Below are positions 43,259 through 54,909 of a stretch of 64,000 nt of DNA, piece by piece. The notes under the pieces are model-generated. The model was not told where the DNA came from, did not search any database, and saw only the letters and a program-made list of their open reading frames with translations. A program made the translations under genes and the position numbers. This stretch comes from Charina bottae (taxonomy: Eukaryota; Chordata; Lepidosauria; Squamata; Charinaidae). The stretch covers positions 57,681,001 to 57,745,000 of the forward strand of contig JALMGJ010000006.1 of assembly GCA_023362775.1 (NCBI GenBank), written 5' to 3'. Positions within the stretch are counted from its first letter, which is position 1, and every line of letters begins with the position of its first letter.

Positions 43259-44249
43259 CTATTAACATTAACATTTAGACTTTTGCAGTGATTTACAATT
43301 ATATCTCAAGATGATATAATAAGTTCAGTTTTATATATTCAATTAATTATTTAATCAATGAAATAATGCATTTTACATGTTTTAAAAGTGTGTGCGTGTA
43401 TGTGTATGACAGAGAGTATGAGTATAGAAAAGAGAGAACAATGATTTTCAGATAAAAACTATGATTTTATACTTCCAGTGGCCACTGCTGGAACACCTTA
43501 TTAAAATTAATAATCATATACTTTAGACCAAATGAGTCTTGCCTAGTTAGGAAATTGTTTGTTCCCATGACTTCCTAAGGAGAATATTCCAGGCTTCACT
43601 TCAGTAATGACAAGCCGTCTATTTTGATCTCAGCCCTAAATTCACCAATGGACTGCTGATACCCCTATGATCTTCCACCTCTTTTATCTCAGTTGCTTTG
43701 TATGAATAAAAATGTTTATGAATACATATGAAGGCTTATTCAGCTGAACATATACTGTACCTTCGTCTCTAAAAGTACCTGATTTATACTAAGTGTATCA
43801 TACTGTCATTTGTATTACAGAATTGCTTCGCCTTTCTTGATTAATACTGGGTAAATGCCTTTATTCATCCAATTGCACTTTTGGTTCCCACTATTGATGA
43901 ATCTAAAAAAATATCCCACGGACAAGCAGATGGTAAAACCTGAGATTAAATTAGAAATAAAAATCAGTAGAATTAAAAACCATTCCTCATTGTCAAAGGA
44001 AAATTGTAAGGTCGTCTCACCAGAGGGCTGGTCTATGCATTCCTTTGGGCATTATTTCTTTCACGCAAACACATTTTAGGTCACCACAGCATAATTCTTT
44101 AATTTAGCAAGAGAGTCTACCATCTGTGAGCCCTTTGGACTTCATTATTTTCTGTTGGTTGGGTACATGTTATACTGCCACGGTTTAAATGCAAGAACAA
44201 TGAATAGACAGTTCTGTATTAATTATTGTGTTTGATCACCATTTTATAT

Positions 44250-44256
<7 letters not shown>
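43259..44256. other. Unique AT-rich DNA
   Basis: No recognised gene or repeat. Confidence 0.4.

Positions 44257-44282
<26 letters not shown>
44257..44282. repeat. (AC)n microsatellite at the 5' edge of the R4-like LINE
   Basis: Thirteen AC units preceded by TATATATA. It borders the LINE's 5' end directly. Confidence 0.9.
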
Positions 44283-44287
<5 letters not shown>

Positions 44288-44362
44288 CTGTAGCAGCTGG
44301 ATAGCGAATTTGTTAGAGCGCAGCCTTTGGAGCGGGAGACCGGGGTTCAAATCCTGGCTGTA
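44288..44362 (+). other. tRNA-like sequence at the LINE's 5' end
   Basis: TAGCGAATTTGTTAGAGCG fits a pol III A box and GGTTCAAATCC is a perfect B box, about 40 bp apart, as in a tRNA or SINE head. No clear acceptor stem pairs, so it is not a functional tRNA gene. GGGGTCCTTGGGCAAAGACC follows, reminiscent of tRNA-SINE bodies. It is contiguous with the R4-like coding region 65 bp further on. Confidence 0.6.
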
Positions 44363-44427
44363 CCTACTTTACCAGTAGGGGTCCTTGGGCAAAGACCCCC
44401 TAACGCTTCACCTGCCTACCTCAAAAT

Positions 44428-45106
44428 ATGAGAGTGACACAAACTAAGAGAGTCATGCCGGCTCGGACGTCACCCGGATTAACAAAGTTTGCATCGGATG
44501 TTGGGGAACCAGGGCAATCTGAGGATAAGTGGGCTACTGGAACAAACCATACATGGACAAGACAACAGAACCTGGAATTGATGGAATGCTACTACAACAG
44601 TAGACCTAATGAGAGGGGATATATGAAACGTATGAGGGAACTACGGATGGATAGAAGACCTGCATCCACAGGTCTGATAACTGAGAAACAGCTAGTTACC
44701 AAATGCTTCAACATAGTGAAGAGGAAGCTGCTCTCACAACTTGAGACAGACCAACTACACATTATATCCCAGATTCAAGAAGACCCAGAAGAACAACTGG
44801 GTGCAGCCAACACCTGAAGCTGGAACGTCACTGCCACCCCCTCCATTACACAGCACAGCAGTTAATATGAGGCAAAAGATCATGGATAAACTAACTACAG
44901 TCAACTCTCGAGACCAATTACCAAGGCTCAGTGGAGAAGTACCATCAGATAGTATGCTAGAAGATGCCAACAGAGCCCTCACGACAATCCCTACTACCAC
45001 TATAACTCAAACCAATGAACTGGTATACGTTACAGCCACTGTACTCCTGGAGATGCTTGGCTACATGATCAAGAAGAACAGCACTACATACCCCCCTGGA
45101 AAATGA
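44428..45106 (+). pseudogene. R4-like ORF, N-terminal part (frameshifted)
   Basis: Frame one (44428-44817) carries W-T-R-Q-Q-N-L-E-L and R-G-Y-M-K-R-M-R-E, typical of the R4/Dong N-terminus. The protein then continues in another frame (44741-45106) with L-P-R-L-S-G-E-V and T-T-T-I-T-Q-T-N-E-L-V-Y, and shifts back near 45100. Confidence 0.72.
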
Positions 45107-45828
45107 GGTTGGAGGCTAAGATCAAGGCAACTCGGAGAGACGTTAGACAGCTGGTAGAACTACCGAAGGGTGTGGAGATTAAGGATAAAACTTGGCTACT
45201 GAAAAAATACAAGGGCCTGACTCCATCTGGAGCCCCAGAGACTGCTAAACAAAGGCTCACAGCACTGGCTACCAGGCTAAGGAGATACACTAGAGAAGCA
45301 GAGGCCAAGAAGATAAATGCCCTGTTCACCAAAGAACCATCCAAGGTGTATTCCCAGCTGCAGTGCAACAACACAGTAACAGCAGAGCCACCAACAGCAG
45401 GAATGGAACAGTACTGGAAGAACATATGGGAGAAAGAGAAGATACATAACACCAGTGCAAAGTGGCTGCAGGACCTGAAAGCAGACCGCAGAAATCTCCC
45501 AGAGCAGGAACCAGTCACCATCACAGTAGCAGATATCCAACAGCATGTCAAGAACACGAAGAGCTGGACAGCACCTGGCCCAGACATGATCCACACCTAC
45601 CGGCTAAAGAAACTAACAGCAGTGCATGAACACCTAGCAGCACAGATGAACCAGCTGCTAGCAGCAGGCTCCCACCCAGACTGGCTAACGCAAGGTAGGA
45701 CAGTGCTGATCATGAAAGACCCCAACAAGGGAACAGCACCGTCCAACTACCGGCCAATAACCTGCCTCCCCACAACATGGAAAGTCCTATCAGGCATCAT
45801 AGCCACCAAGCTGCAGGAAAGCCTATGA
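45103..45828 (+). pseudogene. R4-like ORF, pre-RT and first RT motifs
   Basis: Contains Y-T-R-E-A-E-A-K-K-I-N, Y-W-K-N-I-W-E-K-E, S-W-T-A-P-G-P-D-M-I-H-T-Y and G-T-A-P-S-N-Y-R-P-I-T-C-L-P-T. Just past K-L-Q-E the sequence jumps to the K-A-Y-D-S-M-P-H motif A region in another frame, which marks the first internal deletion. Confidence 0.78.
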
Positions 45829-46159
45829 CTCAATGCCACACACATGGATCTATGAATACCTGGCACTATACAAAGTCAACACGACACTAAGGACCTTCCT
45901 CAAGAACTCAAAGGGACTGTGGAAGACAACACTGGAAGTCAACTCAAGACAGCTCGCATGGAAGAAAGATCAAGCATAGGAAGTGCCATGGCAAGACAAG
46001 ACCCTGCATGGGATGTACCATCAACAGATAGCTGAGATGGCTGACCTTGGGAAATCCTACCAGTGGCTGTAAAAGGGCTGGACTAAAAAACAGCACTGAG
46101 GCACTGATCCTAGCAGCAAAACAACAGGCACTATGCACCTGATCCATAGAAGCAGGGGT

Positions 46160-46760
46160 CTACCACACCAGACAGGTCTCAAGGTGCAGACTGTGCAGAG
46201 AGGCTTCAGGGACAGTCCAACACATAGTGGCAGGGTGCAAGATGCAGGCAGGAACAGCATACACTGAACGGCACAACCAAGTAGCTGGCATTGTGTGCAG
46301 GAACATCTGCACAGCGTATGGGCTAGACCCTCCCAAGTCCAGATGGGAGATTCCACAGAAGGTTGTGGAAAATGACAGGGCTAAGAACCTGTGAGACTTC
46401 CAGATCCAGACAGACAGGCAGGTACTGGCCAATCAACCAGACATTGTGGTAGTAGACAAGGACCAGAAGACAGCAGTGGTGATAGATGTAGTGGTGCCAA
46501 GTGACAGCAACATCAGGAAGAAGGAGTATGAGAAGCTGGAGAAGTACCAGGGCCTGAAGGAAGAACTGGAGAGGATGTGGAAAGTGAAGGCCAAAGTGGT
46601 CCCAGTGGTGGTAGGAGCACTCGGGGCTGTGACTCCTAAGCCTGGAGAGTGGCTCCAACAGATCCCAGGAGCAACATCAGAGCTCTCTGTCCAGAAGAGT
46701 GCAATGCTAGGAACAGCTAAGATACTGCACAGAACCCTCAAATTCCCAGGCCTCTGGTAG
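46160..46760 (+). pseudogene. R4-like zinc knuckle and restriction-like endonuclease
   Basis: C-R-L-C-R-E-A-S-G-T-V-Q-H-I-V-A-G-C (from 46185) is the CCHC knuckle. After a stop near 46392 (W to stop) the frame 46446-46760 is preceded by Q-P-D-I-V-V-V-D and contains A-V-V-I-D-V-V-V-P, the P-D...D-x-x catalytic pattern of the R2/R4 restriction-like endonuclease. It ends in K-F-P-G-L-W and TAG. Confidence 0.78.
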
Positions 46761-46812
46761 AGGACCCAAGGTTGAGGAAGACACATACCACCCATAAGGG
46801 TGAGAAGGGATT

Positions 46813-47660
46813 TTTTAAAATAAAATATTGCATAGCTTTTTTAATGTTGGGGGGTTGTTTGTTTGTTTATGGTTTGCTTTTGAAGTATGCCACCCACAGT
46901 CACACTGTTTGAGTTGGGTAGCCCTATAAATCCATTAAACAAACAAATATATTTTATTTTCCACTTACTTTATCAAGTGTACTTTAATGCATGCATATAA
47001 CAGCAATAACTAGCTGTCAGTGGTTATATATTATACCATATATATTTGTATCCATATTTTTGATACTTAGTACAGTTGGTAACTTTCTATTTAGGTTTCA
47101 GGCTTATCTTTGTGAAAACAACTAGCAGCATAGGACCTGTCATCCTCTTTCCGTGGTAGAATGAAACAGCGTATAATTAATCGAAAGAAAAATAGGAGTC
47201 TTTAGATGACATACGTTAAAAGAGCCATATCAGGTAATTTGAATGAAGCTCTCCAGAGTTAAACATTCAAGCACCTAATCATAACATCCAATGCAATTTC
47301 AGTGAACTGATGCAGTCACCACTGACAGCCTCATCTTAAAAATGTCAAATTAACTAATCATACAATTTACTTAGGCAAGTAGGTAAAACTAGCTCTACCC
47401 TAGCTTTCTTCTGATGGAAATCTGTTAGTAATAGACAGTTTAAATTTGCCCTCAGAAGCTGAAGGCCCATTTACACATCACTTTAATTAGTGGTACAGCA
47501 GGAAATTGAATGAATTTACCCAGGCTGGCAATTTTGGTGAACAGAAGTTGAGTTAAAGGTCTTTGAAGTTTGGGTACTGTTCAGATTTGAACTCTGTCTT
47601 TTGTTGTATTTCTTTGTCTTTATCATGCTTTGCTTGGATAGATCCAGTAAAATATTATAC
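46813..47660. other. Unique AT-rich DNA
   Basis: A tail-like GAGTTGGGTAGCCCTATAAAT with AAAC repeats at about 46910-46950 may be a decayed retroposon end. Otherwise nothing is recognised. Confidence 0.35.
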
Positions 47661-47661
47661 A

Positions 47662-47736
47662 TTTATTTATTTATTGGATTTTATCACCGCCCATCTCCTC
47701 CCAAAAGGGGGACTCTGGGCGGTTTATTAGAGCTAG
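47662..47736 (-). mobile_element. L2-type LINE 3' tail fragment, antisense
   Basis: ATTTATTTATTGG...ATCACCGCCCATCTCC...GACTCTGGGCGGTTTA is the reverse complement of the L2-type tail. Confidence 0.75.
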
Positions 47737-48036
47737 GGACACTTCAAAAATAATTTGGAAGATGTTATTTGAACTTTACACGAGTACCAGAACAGCACTG
47801 CCATTCATTAAAGCCATAACATCGTTTTTCAGGTTCACAAAAAGGCAGCCTCTTTGAAAGCAACTTTAACATTCCCCTCTGGATTGCAGTGGGGTTTCAA
47901 TGGGGCTGGAGTGGTGCTCAGTCCAGATATGGCCACCACAGGCTCCGATTGGTCGATCACCTGCTTTTTGCCCTTCTGTGCAGGAAAGACAAACTTCACT
48001 GGCTCTCCCATTTAAAGGTGGGTATCCCACTGCCTG

Positions 48037-48373
48037 GGGGGCGTGGTGGCTCAGCGGGTAAGACACCAGGCTTGTCGATCAGAAGATTGCAAGTTCGGAG
48101 GTTCGAATCCCTAGCCCTGCATGCGGAGTGAGCTCCTGCACTAGCTCCAGCTCTTGCGAACCTAGCAATTTGAAAGCATGCAAATGCAAGTAGATTAATA
48201 GGTACCACTTCGGTGGGATGGTAACAGTGTTCCGTGCGTGTCATGCTGGCCACATGACTGCGGAAGCGTCTTCGGACAGCGCTGGCTCTTCGGCTAACAA
48301 ACGGAGATGAGCACTGGCCCCTAGAGTCGGACACGACTGCACAAATGTGTGTGGGGAACCTTTACCTTTTTTT
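48037..48373 (+). mobile_element. Full-length tRNA-derived SINE (second family), 14-bp target duplication
   Basis: TATCCCACTGCCTG flanks it at 48023-48036 and 48374-48387. The head has GTGGCTCAGCGGGTAAGACA (A box) and GAGGTTCGAATCCC (B box). The body is GGTACCACTTCGGTGGGA, CATGCTGGCCACATGACTGC, CTTCGGCTAACAAACGG and AGAGTCGGACACGACTG, and it ends ACCTTTACC plus a T run. It has a different head and body from the Sauria-type SINEs. Confidence 0.87.
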
Positions 48374-48387
48374 TATCCCACTGCCTG

Positions 48388-50168
48388 CCTTTTCCTTTTA
48401 GGGCTTGTTGCCTCCTCCCTAGTCCCTATCCTTTTCCTTTCCCTTCCCAGATGTTTGTACACATGGATGCCATTACACCCTCTTTCCAACTTCTGTCCTT
48501 TACATTAATGCAATGTTTACCTTTCTTTTCCCCCTCCCTTTTATTGTACCATCATTGCTTCGTTGTGTACAAAGAGACAAGGTTACAAGCACATGCTATT
48601 TGTTATGGTTTCTGTTAATATTAGGAAAAGAATAACATTTAATTTTACTAAGAGAAAAATTGTACAAATGGTAGTTGTCTTCTATCAATGTTTTCACAAC
48701 TGTAATTGGAGCAAATACCTACTGCAATAATGTTTACTATCGGGCCCCAAAGCTTGTACCATGATTTATCCAACCAGAAGCAATGTGTAAGATTATATGC
48801 CTTCACACAAATTTCCATGAATAATAGAAACTAGAAAAGTGAAGCCACTGGCTAGAAGGCAGAATTCTCTTGTGCCTAGTTGATTGGGACAGCATTTTCT
48901 AGAGCAGGAATTTGCCTTTCTAATATCTTTCTATCAGTTGAAAATCCATCTCCCAGTAAATTCACTTAGTAGTTTGCTCAGGAAAATTAATGTTATAATA
49001 ACATCTGTACATTCCCTTCTTTGGTATCAAACAAATTATCTTAATATGGGCCATGTAAAAGGTAATGTTAAGCCTATTTTAATGCAATATTGAAAATACT
49101 TTAATCCATCTTGATGAAATAGTTTAATTCTGGGTAAATTAATGGCATTCAGCATGCCCATTCGCTAAGTCCTGCTGGAACCAGTGGCCTCTGAATCCTA
49201 TCTCCTATTCTGAACAATTTCCATTTACACAAATGATTAATTACCTTAAGAACTCATTTTGCTACTCCTCCAACAGAACTGAATATATATTTATTCTATA
49301 AAAGGAAATGTAGTCAGAAGGTTATGTGCAGTATTTTCATCTGAATTAATTATTCTATTCCAGTATTTGTACTACCATCACCATTAACAATTGGCATATT
49401 TATCTGCCATACAGAAAATGAGATAAGAAAATAAATCTGACTCTAGATGCATCCAAAAAGAATTTGTTACTGTGAAATCTTCTCTATCTGGCAGTTCAAG
49501 GAATGTTCAAATTTAGCATCTTGTTTTGATAGGACCATTCCATGGACTGCTTTTTAACAAACCTGAAAAGTTTAATTCTGAATATTAATGAGAATGTGTG
49601 GTATAAGAGGTCTATTTTTAAACTGAATATACAGTTAGCCCATGTAGATTTTATCTAGGAAGCAAAAGGCCCTAACTGTCCTCCTTTTATTTGATCATGT
49701 TAAAGTGCTTTCCTGCAACATAACAGAAATATTTCAATATTCAGTTATTGTTTTTGGCAAATTCTGTTTGGACTTGAACAAGATATACTTGAAATCACAT
49801 GAATCAGCCCTCGTCCATTTCAGTCATGGTTTATTGATGTTTTTTCCCCCTTACAAAAATGAAGAAAAACAAAATTCCAGGGAAGAAAGGATTTAATCAC
49901 AGGTGGTAAATTTGGTCTTCCAGTTTTGTGGAACTTCATCTCTCATAATGCCCAAGCAGTCCATGAATGCTGGGAAGCATGAGAGTTAAAAAGGAAGAAG
50001 GAACAGAATTTTGTATGTCAGCTTTTTAGGAATAGGATTAGGAAGTAATGGCCTTTTAATAGTCAACATTTCCATTTTCTTTCCCCAATTTTGGAAATAA
50101 TTTAGTAATATAAATGTGTTCGCAGCAAAGGCGTTTTTTATCATCTGTGACCTCATTTGTCTTATCTA
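48388..50168. other. Unique AT-rich DNA
   Basis: No recognised gene or repeat; ORFs are small and without motifs. Confidence 0.4.
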
Positions 50169-50202
50169 TAGGATGACCATATTTCTTTGAGACAAAAATG
50201 GG

Positions 50203-50435
50203 ACAAGAGGAACCGACAGCTGGAAGTAGCTGGAGCGGCGCAAAAGAGCCAGAGCAGCTGATTGGAGGGAACCCGGAAGAGGAATCGCCTCCGCCTATCA
50301 GCGTGCGGCAAAGGAGGTGGGAGAGGCAGGCCGAGCAGCGTGATAGGCGGAGGCGATTCCTCTTCCGGGTTCCCTCCAATCAGCTGCTCTGGCTCTTTCG
50401 CACCGCTCCAGCTACTTCCGCCTGTTGGTTCCGTT
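50203..50435. repeat. 100-bp fold-back inverted repeat
   Basis: AGCTGATTGGAGGGAACCCG...GAATCGCCTCCGCCTATCA in the left arm is mirrored in the right arm (TGATAGGCGGAGGCGATTCC...CAATCAGCTGCT), with few mismatches and about 40 bp between arms. It accounts for the overlapping GC-rich ORFs here. Confidence 0.85.
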
Positions 50436-50977
50436 GGCGGCAGCGGCCAGAACTGGCATGGAGTTCGGCCTAGAGGCAGTGGTGCGGCTCGGATCCGGAA
50501 GCAAGGGCAAGGTGAGACAGGGGGCAGAACTGGCTTCTGCAGCAGTGGCAGGTACTGGCGTGGGACTAGGACTGGAGGCAGCGGCACAGCTTGAATCGGT
50601 CCAGGACCTCCACGTGGCGGGAGAGTGGCGATCTTCAGGACGCACAGGCGGTGGATAGGATCGGTTGTCTCTGGCAACTCCTACCGGCTGCACTGGCCCT
50701 TTTATTCTTTGAATTTTGTGCCGTTTGCGTGTGCTGGCCAATCGGGCTTCGCGCTGCTCAGCCCACCCCTCTGCTCTCCTTTGCTTTGCCGTGTGCTGAT
50801 AGGTGGGAGAGCTTCTTCTTCCAGTCTGCCTCCTATCAGCAGCTCCGGCTCGGGTCCTCGAGCACCCTGCCTGCCTCTTCCTGTGGTTGGCTCATCTTCC
50901 TCTCCTTCTGACTCTGATTCTGGCATGGCGACGGGGACAGGTACGCACCTGGCAGGCTCGTACCTGACATCCTGACA
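50203..50977 (-). mobile_element. LTR related to the 41-kb solo LTR, with fold-back rearrangement
   Basis: The right part (about 50440-50977) aligns in antisense with the solo LTR at 40405-41420: GGCATGGCGACGGGGACAGG, GGTTGTCTCTGGCAACTC, CTTTTATTCTTTGAATTTTG and an end in CCTGACA. The left part (50203-50435) is a near-perfect inverted repeat with arms of about 100 bp. Its left arm is in the opposite orientation to the LTR. No flanking duplication is evident. Confidence 0.65.
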
Positions 50978-51091
50978 GGTTTTTTAAAAAACGGGACAAA
51001 ATTGACTTTTATATTAAAATGACGGGATGGTCCGGAAATGTTAAAAAAACGGGACTGTCCCATTCAAAACGGGACGTATGGTCAGCCTACT

Positions 51092-52048
51092 TATTTACAT
51101 TTCCTGAAATAAAAACAACTGTGGAACCTTTTCAGGACAAAGACTAACTTATCTTCTGCAACAAGAAGACTCAATGCTGACAGGTCTTGCAAAACCAAAA
51201 TCTTTTGAAAAATCACCAATGATTGTAACATTTGTAAACAGGGATGGAACTAGGGTCTGTGTCACCCGGGGAAAACATGGATTCCATGCCCCCCCAGGGG
51301 TTATTTTGTCATTTTGGCACCCCCGGGTGTCATTTTGGTGCACCCCCCAGCGTGGCACCTGGGGCACATGCCCCGCTTGCCCCCACCCCCAGTTGTGGCC
51401 TTGTTTGTAAATTAGTTGTGGAAGGCAAATGGAGGATTTTAACTGTTTCTCATTAGCAAGGTTAACTGCATTGAGATTATTAGTTGAAGGATTTGTATGT
51501 GTATTCCATGTGTTATGAATTTATCTGTATCCTTGGGCCCCTGGCCTACTAACAGCAATGCATGGAGGCCTTGGGGGAGGAAAAGTTGTCCATCCATACA
51601 TTAATGGAACACTGAAGCTCCATTTTTCTATGTTTCAGTCAGTGTGTTCTTGTTGGGTAAGCTGAAAAGTAAGTAAATGCTATGTAGAATTCACCTCTTC
51701 AGATATCTGGGCATCAGTACCAAAATTGTTGGCCATTCTTGGCAATGGCAAAACTGGATGAGGAATTCTAGGAGAAATCAACAGATATGAAGGGTGTCCA
51801 TTCTGAAAAATGCTGCTCAAGTTACATGTGACGGCAATTGTTGTGGGGGAGTGGAGGAGGAAAACACAATAACAACTATTGGGGCTTCACTGTACATGTT
51901 AAAAAGAAATAATGTATGAATTGGGTCTCATGCACTCTCTTTTTGTGTCCAAAAGTTGCAGGAAAAAAGTTATAGGAAAGTGCTAATCCCCTGCAGTAGA
52001 AAGACATACTTTATGGTTATAGAAATTAAAAAAGAGTTTAGCAAAAGA
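51092..52048. other. Mostly unique DNA with a dispersed-repeat-like patch
   Basis: 51240-51400 is a C/G-rich patch (GGGATGGAACTAGGGTCTG, CATTTTGGCACCCC, CATTTTGGTGCACCCC) that looks like a degenerate interspersed repeat. I cannot name it. The rest is unremarkable. Confidence 0.35.
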
Positions 52049-52405
52049 ATAGGTCAGGCTATTAATTTATTTTATGTGCTGCTGGACTTCTCGATCTCTG
52101 TCCCCACTTCTCTGGAACAATGTCCCCCTGGAGATTTGACTTGCCCCAGTGTTATTGGGATTTAGAAAAGCTATCAAAGCCCAGTTATGTCAGCTGGTCT
52201 TTGAGAGATAGATTCTAGGAGTACATGATTATATGAATTTTAGGATTCCTCAGAATATTTTATTATGAAAAAATGTTTATTGTTTGGCTAATTTTTGCTG
52301 TTTTAATCTTGTTTAGGCACATTAAGATTGTAAACTGCTCACAATCAGTTAGCTGTTAGCTGTTGGAGCAACATATAAACCCAGTAAAATTAAATTAATA
52401 TAAAC
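52049..52405 (+). pseudogene. Old L2-type LINE 3' relic
   Basis: TCTGGAACAATGTCCCCCTG...GAGATTTGACTTGCCCC aligns with the L2-type segment encoding L-W-N-I-L-P-P-E-V-R-L-A-P, followed by remnants of F-R-K-A-L-K-T-W-L and a tail with TTGTAAACTGCTCACA...ATAAACCCAG. It is much more diverged than the two large copies. Confidence 0.55.
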
Positions 52406-54905
52406 GAAAATAACATGGCATGTTGCTTTTTTAATCTTGGAGAAATGTAACTGTCAAGTGGCAATTATAAGCTGTCCCGATTTATGTAGATGATAGACTT
52501 AAGAGTTCTTTCTGTGGTGGATAATTCTTTCATCTTTGTTCTCTTCTTGACATGGAGTTCCAGATAGCTGCAAATCAATAGTCAGACATTTTGAATACAG
52601 TCACTCATTGAACTGTTAGCAGCTACATCATTGATATACCAATAGCCACAACTATTAAAGTTTCAGTTTTAAACTCTCTGAATCGTTATGAAGCCAGTGT
52701 ATTTGATAGTTTGTTAGCCTTAAGCTTGACTTCTACAATGAACATTGCAGCAGCTCATATTTAATGCAGGGCATGAAAAAAGATGATAGTAAGACAAAGT
52801 TGTAATTCACAGCACTTTTTTATTTTCCTTTTATTTTATTGTTTTGCTGCTTTACGTGAAAATAAATAATCTTTTGTAAAATTTAGTCTGCCCTAGTAAT
52901 GTTTGTCACTTATCCTAAATAAACCTGAATAGATTATTTCTGTTTCTGTTTTCTTCGAAAGAAGAAAATAAAATCACATATTAAAATTATGAACAAAAGT
53001 AGTAAGAATGTTTCTAGGAGGAGGATTTGTTTCATCTGAATTATCTTAGTTTGACTTGATTAATAAATTACACAAGATGTAAAAACCTGCCTCTTACAAT
53101 AAGTTTTGTAAAGAGTTAGTCTTTGTGTCTAAATTATATTAATGTTTTCCCTGTATGCAAATATTCAGTCATTAACATTTAAGCAGTACCTTTGCTTGAA
53201 ATCGAATGTTTCTTTTAATCTATTTTTAACATGATATTATAATATTATGACATTAAAACATGAGTTTTAAGTGCCATGTATCATAGGACCATGGAATATG
53301 GACAAGAATAAATATTTCCATCTATTCTCTGACCACACTGTTGTAGATAATAAAGACATAAATTGCATTGAAGTTAACAAACATAAAGCCCTTTATCATT
53401 TGACATAAGACCCTTCACTTTTTAATTTGGTGTCCTAGTAATACTTAGAGCCCCTTCCTTCAAGCAAGTCCCCGGCATGTGCTTTATTGTGTCTGTTGTT
53501 TTTCCTCTGGGGCCATACATTAAAATATCACAAATAGCTGCTATTAAAGTGTGAATCACTGTAGCTGTAATTTTTCATGAGCGCTAAAGGAAATGTGACA
53601 TGTTGAGGAAACCCTGCCATTGATACTAACACTCTGATCTTCAGGCAAGTGTTTAATGACATACTCAGTATGCTGTGCAAACTTCACTATCTCCTGAACA
53701 AAAGGTTACTGCTAGAGTGCTATAAATATTTAGAAATGTCAGGAGACTATAGCAAAAGAATATTCTTTATTTTTTTTATTATTGAAGACAAAATGACAAT
53801 CAAATCTGCTTCATATTTATATATTCACTTTTCTATATTGCATTACAGGATTTCTGGTTAAAATGGTGATGTTGTTGTGCAGAATCTACTTGTATAGATT
53901 CTGGGTAAAAGAAAAAAAAGTTTTTGTTAAAAAAATAGTGGTTGTGGTTTAAGATAGCCCATTAGTTTAAGCCTCACAAAACATATCTCCTTATCTTCCT
54001 GTTTCTACAGTGAATCAATCAATTGTTTAATTTTGGTAATAGGTGAAATAATTAATCACTTTCCGTTTCTGCTTCAAACAAGTAGCTAGTTAGTAGTTTC
54101 TGCTGCCCCATTAATTGTGCAGGCAGAAGATAAAGAAGTCCACAATAATTTCTACACATACATCTGATACCTTCCATTCTGATGCTTCATGATTTGTACC
54201 TTCTGGATTTCATTTCTTTACAACTGCCCTCTATCATCCAACCCAGCAAAGACAATTTTAAAAAAATGGTTTATCTTCAAGAGACCTGAATTTCTGGAGT
54301 ACAATTCCCATGCCACCCACCAAAGCAGAAAAATACAACCCAGTTAGAAGATATGGGATAGCCACTCTGCTTATATGGTTCATAGCCCACACAACTGACC
54401 ATATCTCATAATTTCTTTAACTCAATTTGCAATGCAGTAGTTGCATGGGGACTTCATGAACCAGTGATGAGCAGAACACCAAAGCTGCAATTTCACAGCA
54501 AGATAATATTATTCAAAACAGTCCTCTGGTTAAAGGACCTTATTAATTACAACACATATCTTAATCTACTCACACCCAGAAGAATATTGGTGTTAAATCT
54601 GTCAACTATTTTCTGAATGCCTACTGTTAATACAGAGCATATTCATCTCATAGAAGTACAGCTTCACTATATTATGCATGATGTCACTATGCATCTGTCA
54701 GTTCAAGGACTCTCCACTTACTATTCCTTCATTACAATATGGCTAAAGAAATGCCTTTATGTTGAGGTTTTGGAACAAACAGCAAACAATACAAATAAAC
54801 AATTTTATCTTGGTCAGATCTGAATCAACCTACCCCACAGTTGGTTATTTGTTAGTTGGCATCAACTATTCTATAATTCATGAAGCATCAGAGAAAGGTC
54901 CTGTC
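52406..54905. other. Unique AT-rich DNA
   Basis: No gene or repeat is recognised in about 2.5 kb. Confidence 0.4.
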
Positions 54906-54909
54906 AACC

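Larger units (their letters stand above)
44288..46812 (+). mobile_element. R4/Dong-clade LINE with internally deleted RT
   Basis: The coding order is an N-terminal domain (T-R-Q-Q-N-L-E-L-M-E-C-Y, R-M-R-E-L), the pre-RT segment (P-G-P-D-M-I-H-T-Y, N-Y-R-P-I-T-C-L-P), a fragment of motif A (A-Y-D-S-M-P-H-T-W near 45820), a CCHC zinc knuckle, and a restriction-like endonuclease. The single-ORF layout with a C-terminal endonuclease is that of the R2/R4 group. Motifs B to E of RT, including the catalytic DD, are deleted between about 45957 and 45960. A second deletion lies near 45815. The 3' end is at about AGAAGGGATTTTTT. Confidence 0.82.
50169..51091. mobile_element. MITE-like unit split by a rearranged LTR
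   Basis: The outer ends TAGGATGACCATA (50169) and TATGGTCAGCCTA (51079-51091) are inverted. The flanking inner sequence repeats ACAAAAATGGGACAA / AACGGGACAAAATTG and GGGACTGTCCCATTC. The LTR-derived sequence from about 50203 to 50977 interrupts it. The MITE superfamily is not determined. Confidence 0.5.

Noticed and set aside
44288..44362. A functional tRNA gene
   Set aside because: Good A and B boxes but no acceptor stem pairing that I can form, and the sequence is contiguous with a LINE.
45084..46795. Minus ORFs of 90-170 codons
   Set aside because: Shadows of the R4-like ORF on the opposite strand, rich in cysteine and leucine without domain structure.
47866..48020. Possible promoter or exon (CCGATTGGTCGATCACC, GC-richer patch)
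   Set aside because: A CCAAT-like box alone is weak evidence; no supporting splice sites or ORF.
50056..50975. Cluster of GC-rich ORFs, including a 171-codon minus frame
   Set aside because: The region is an LTR with a fold-back repeat; frames repeat the same peptide in both directions.
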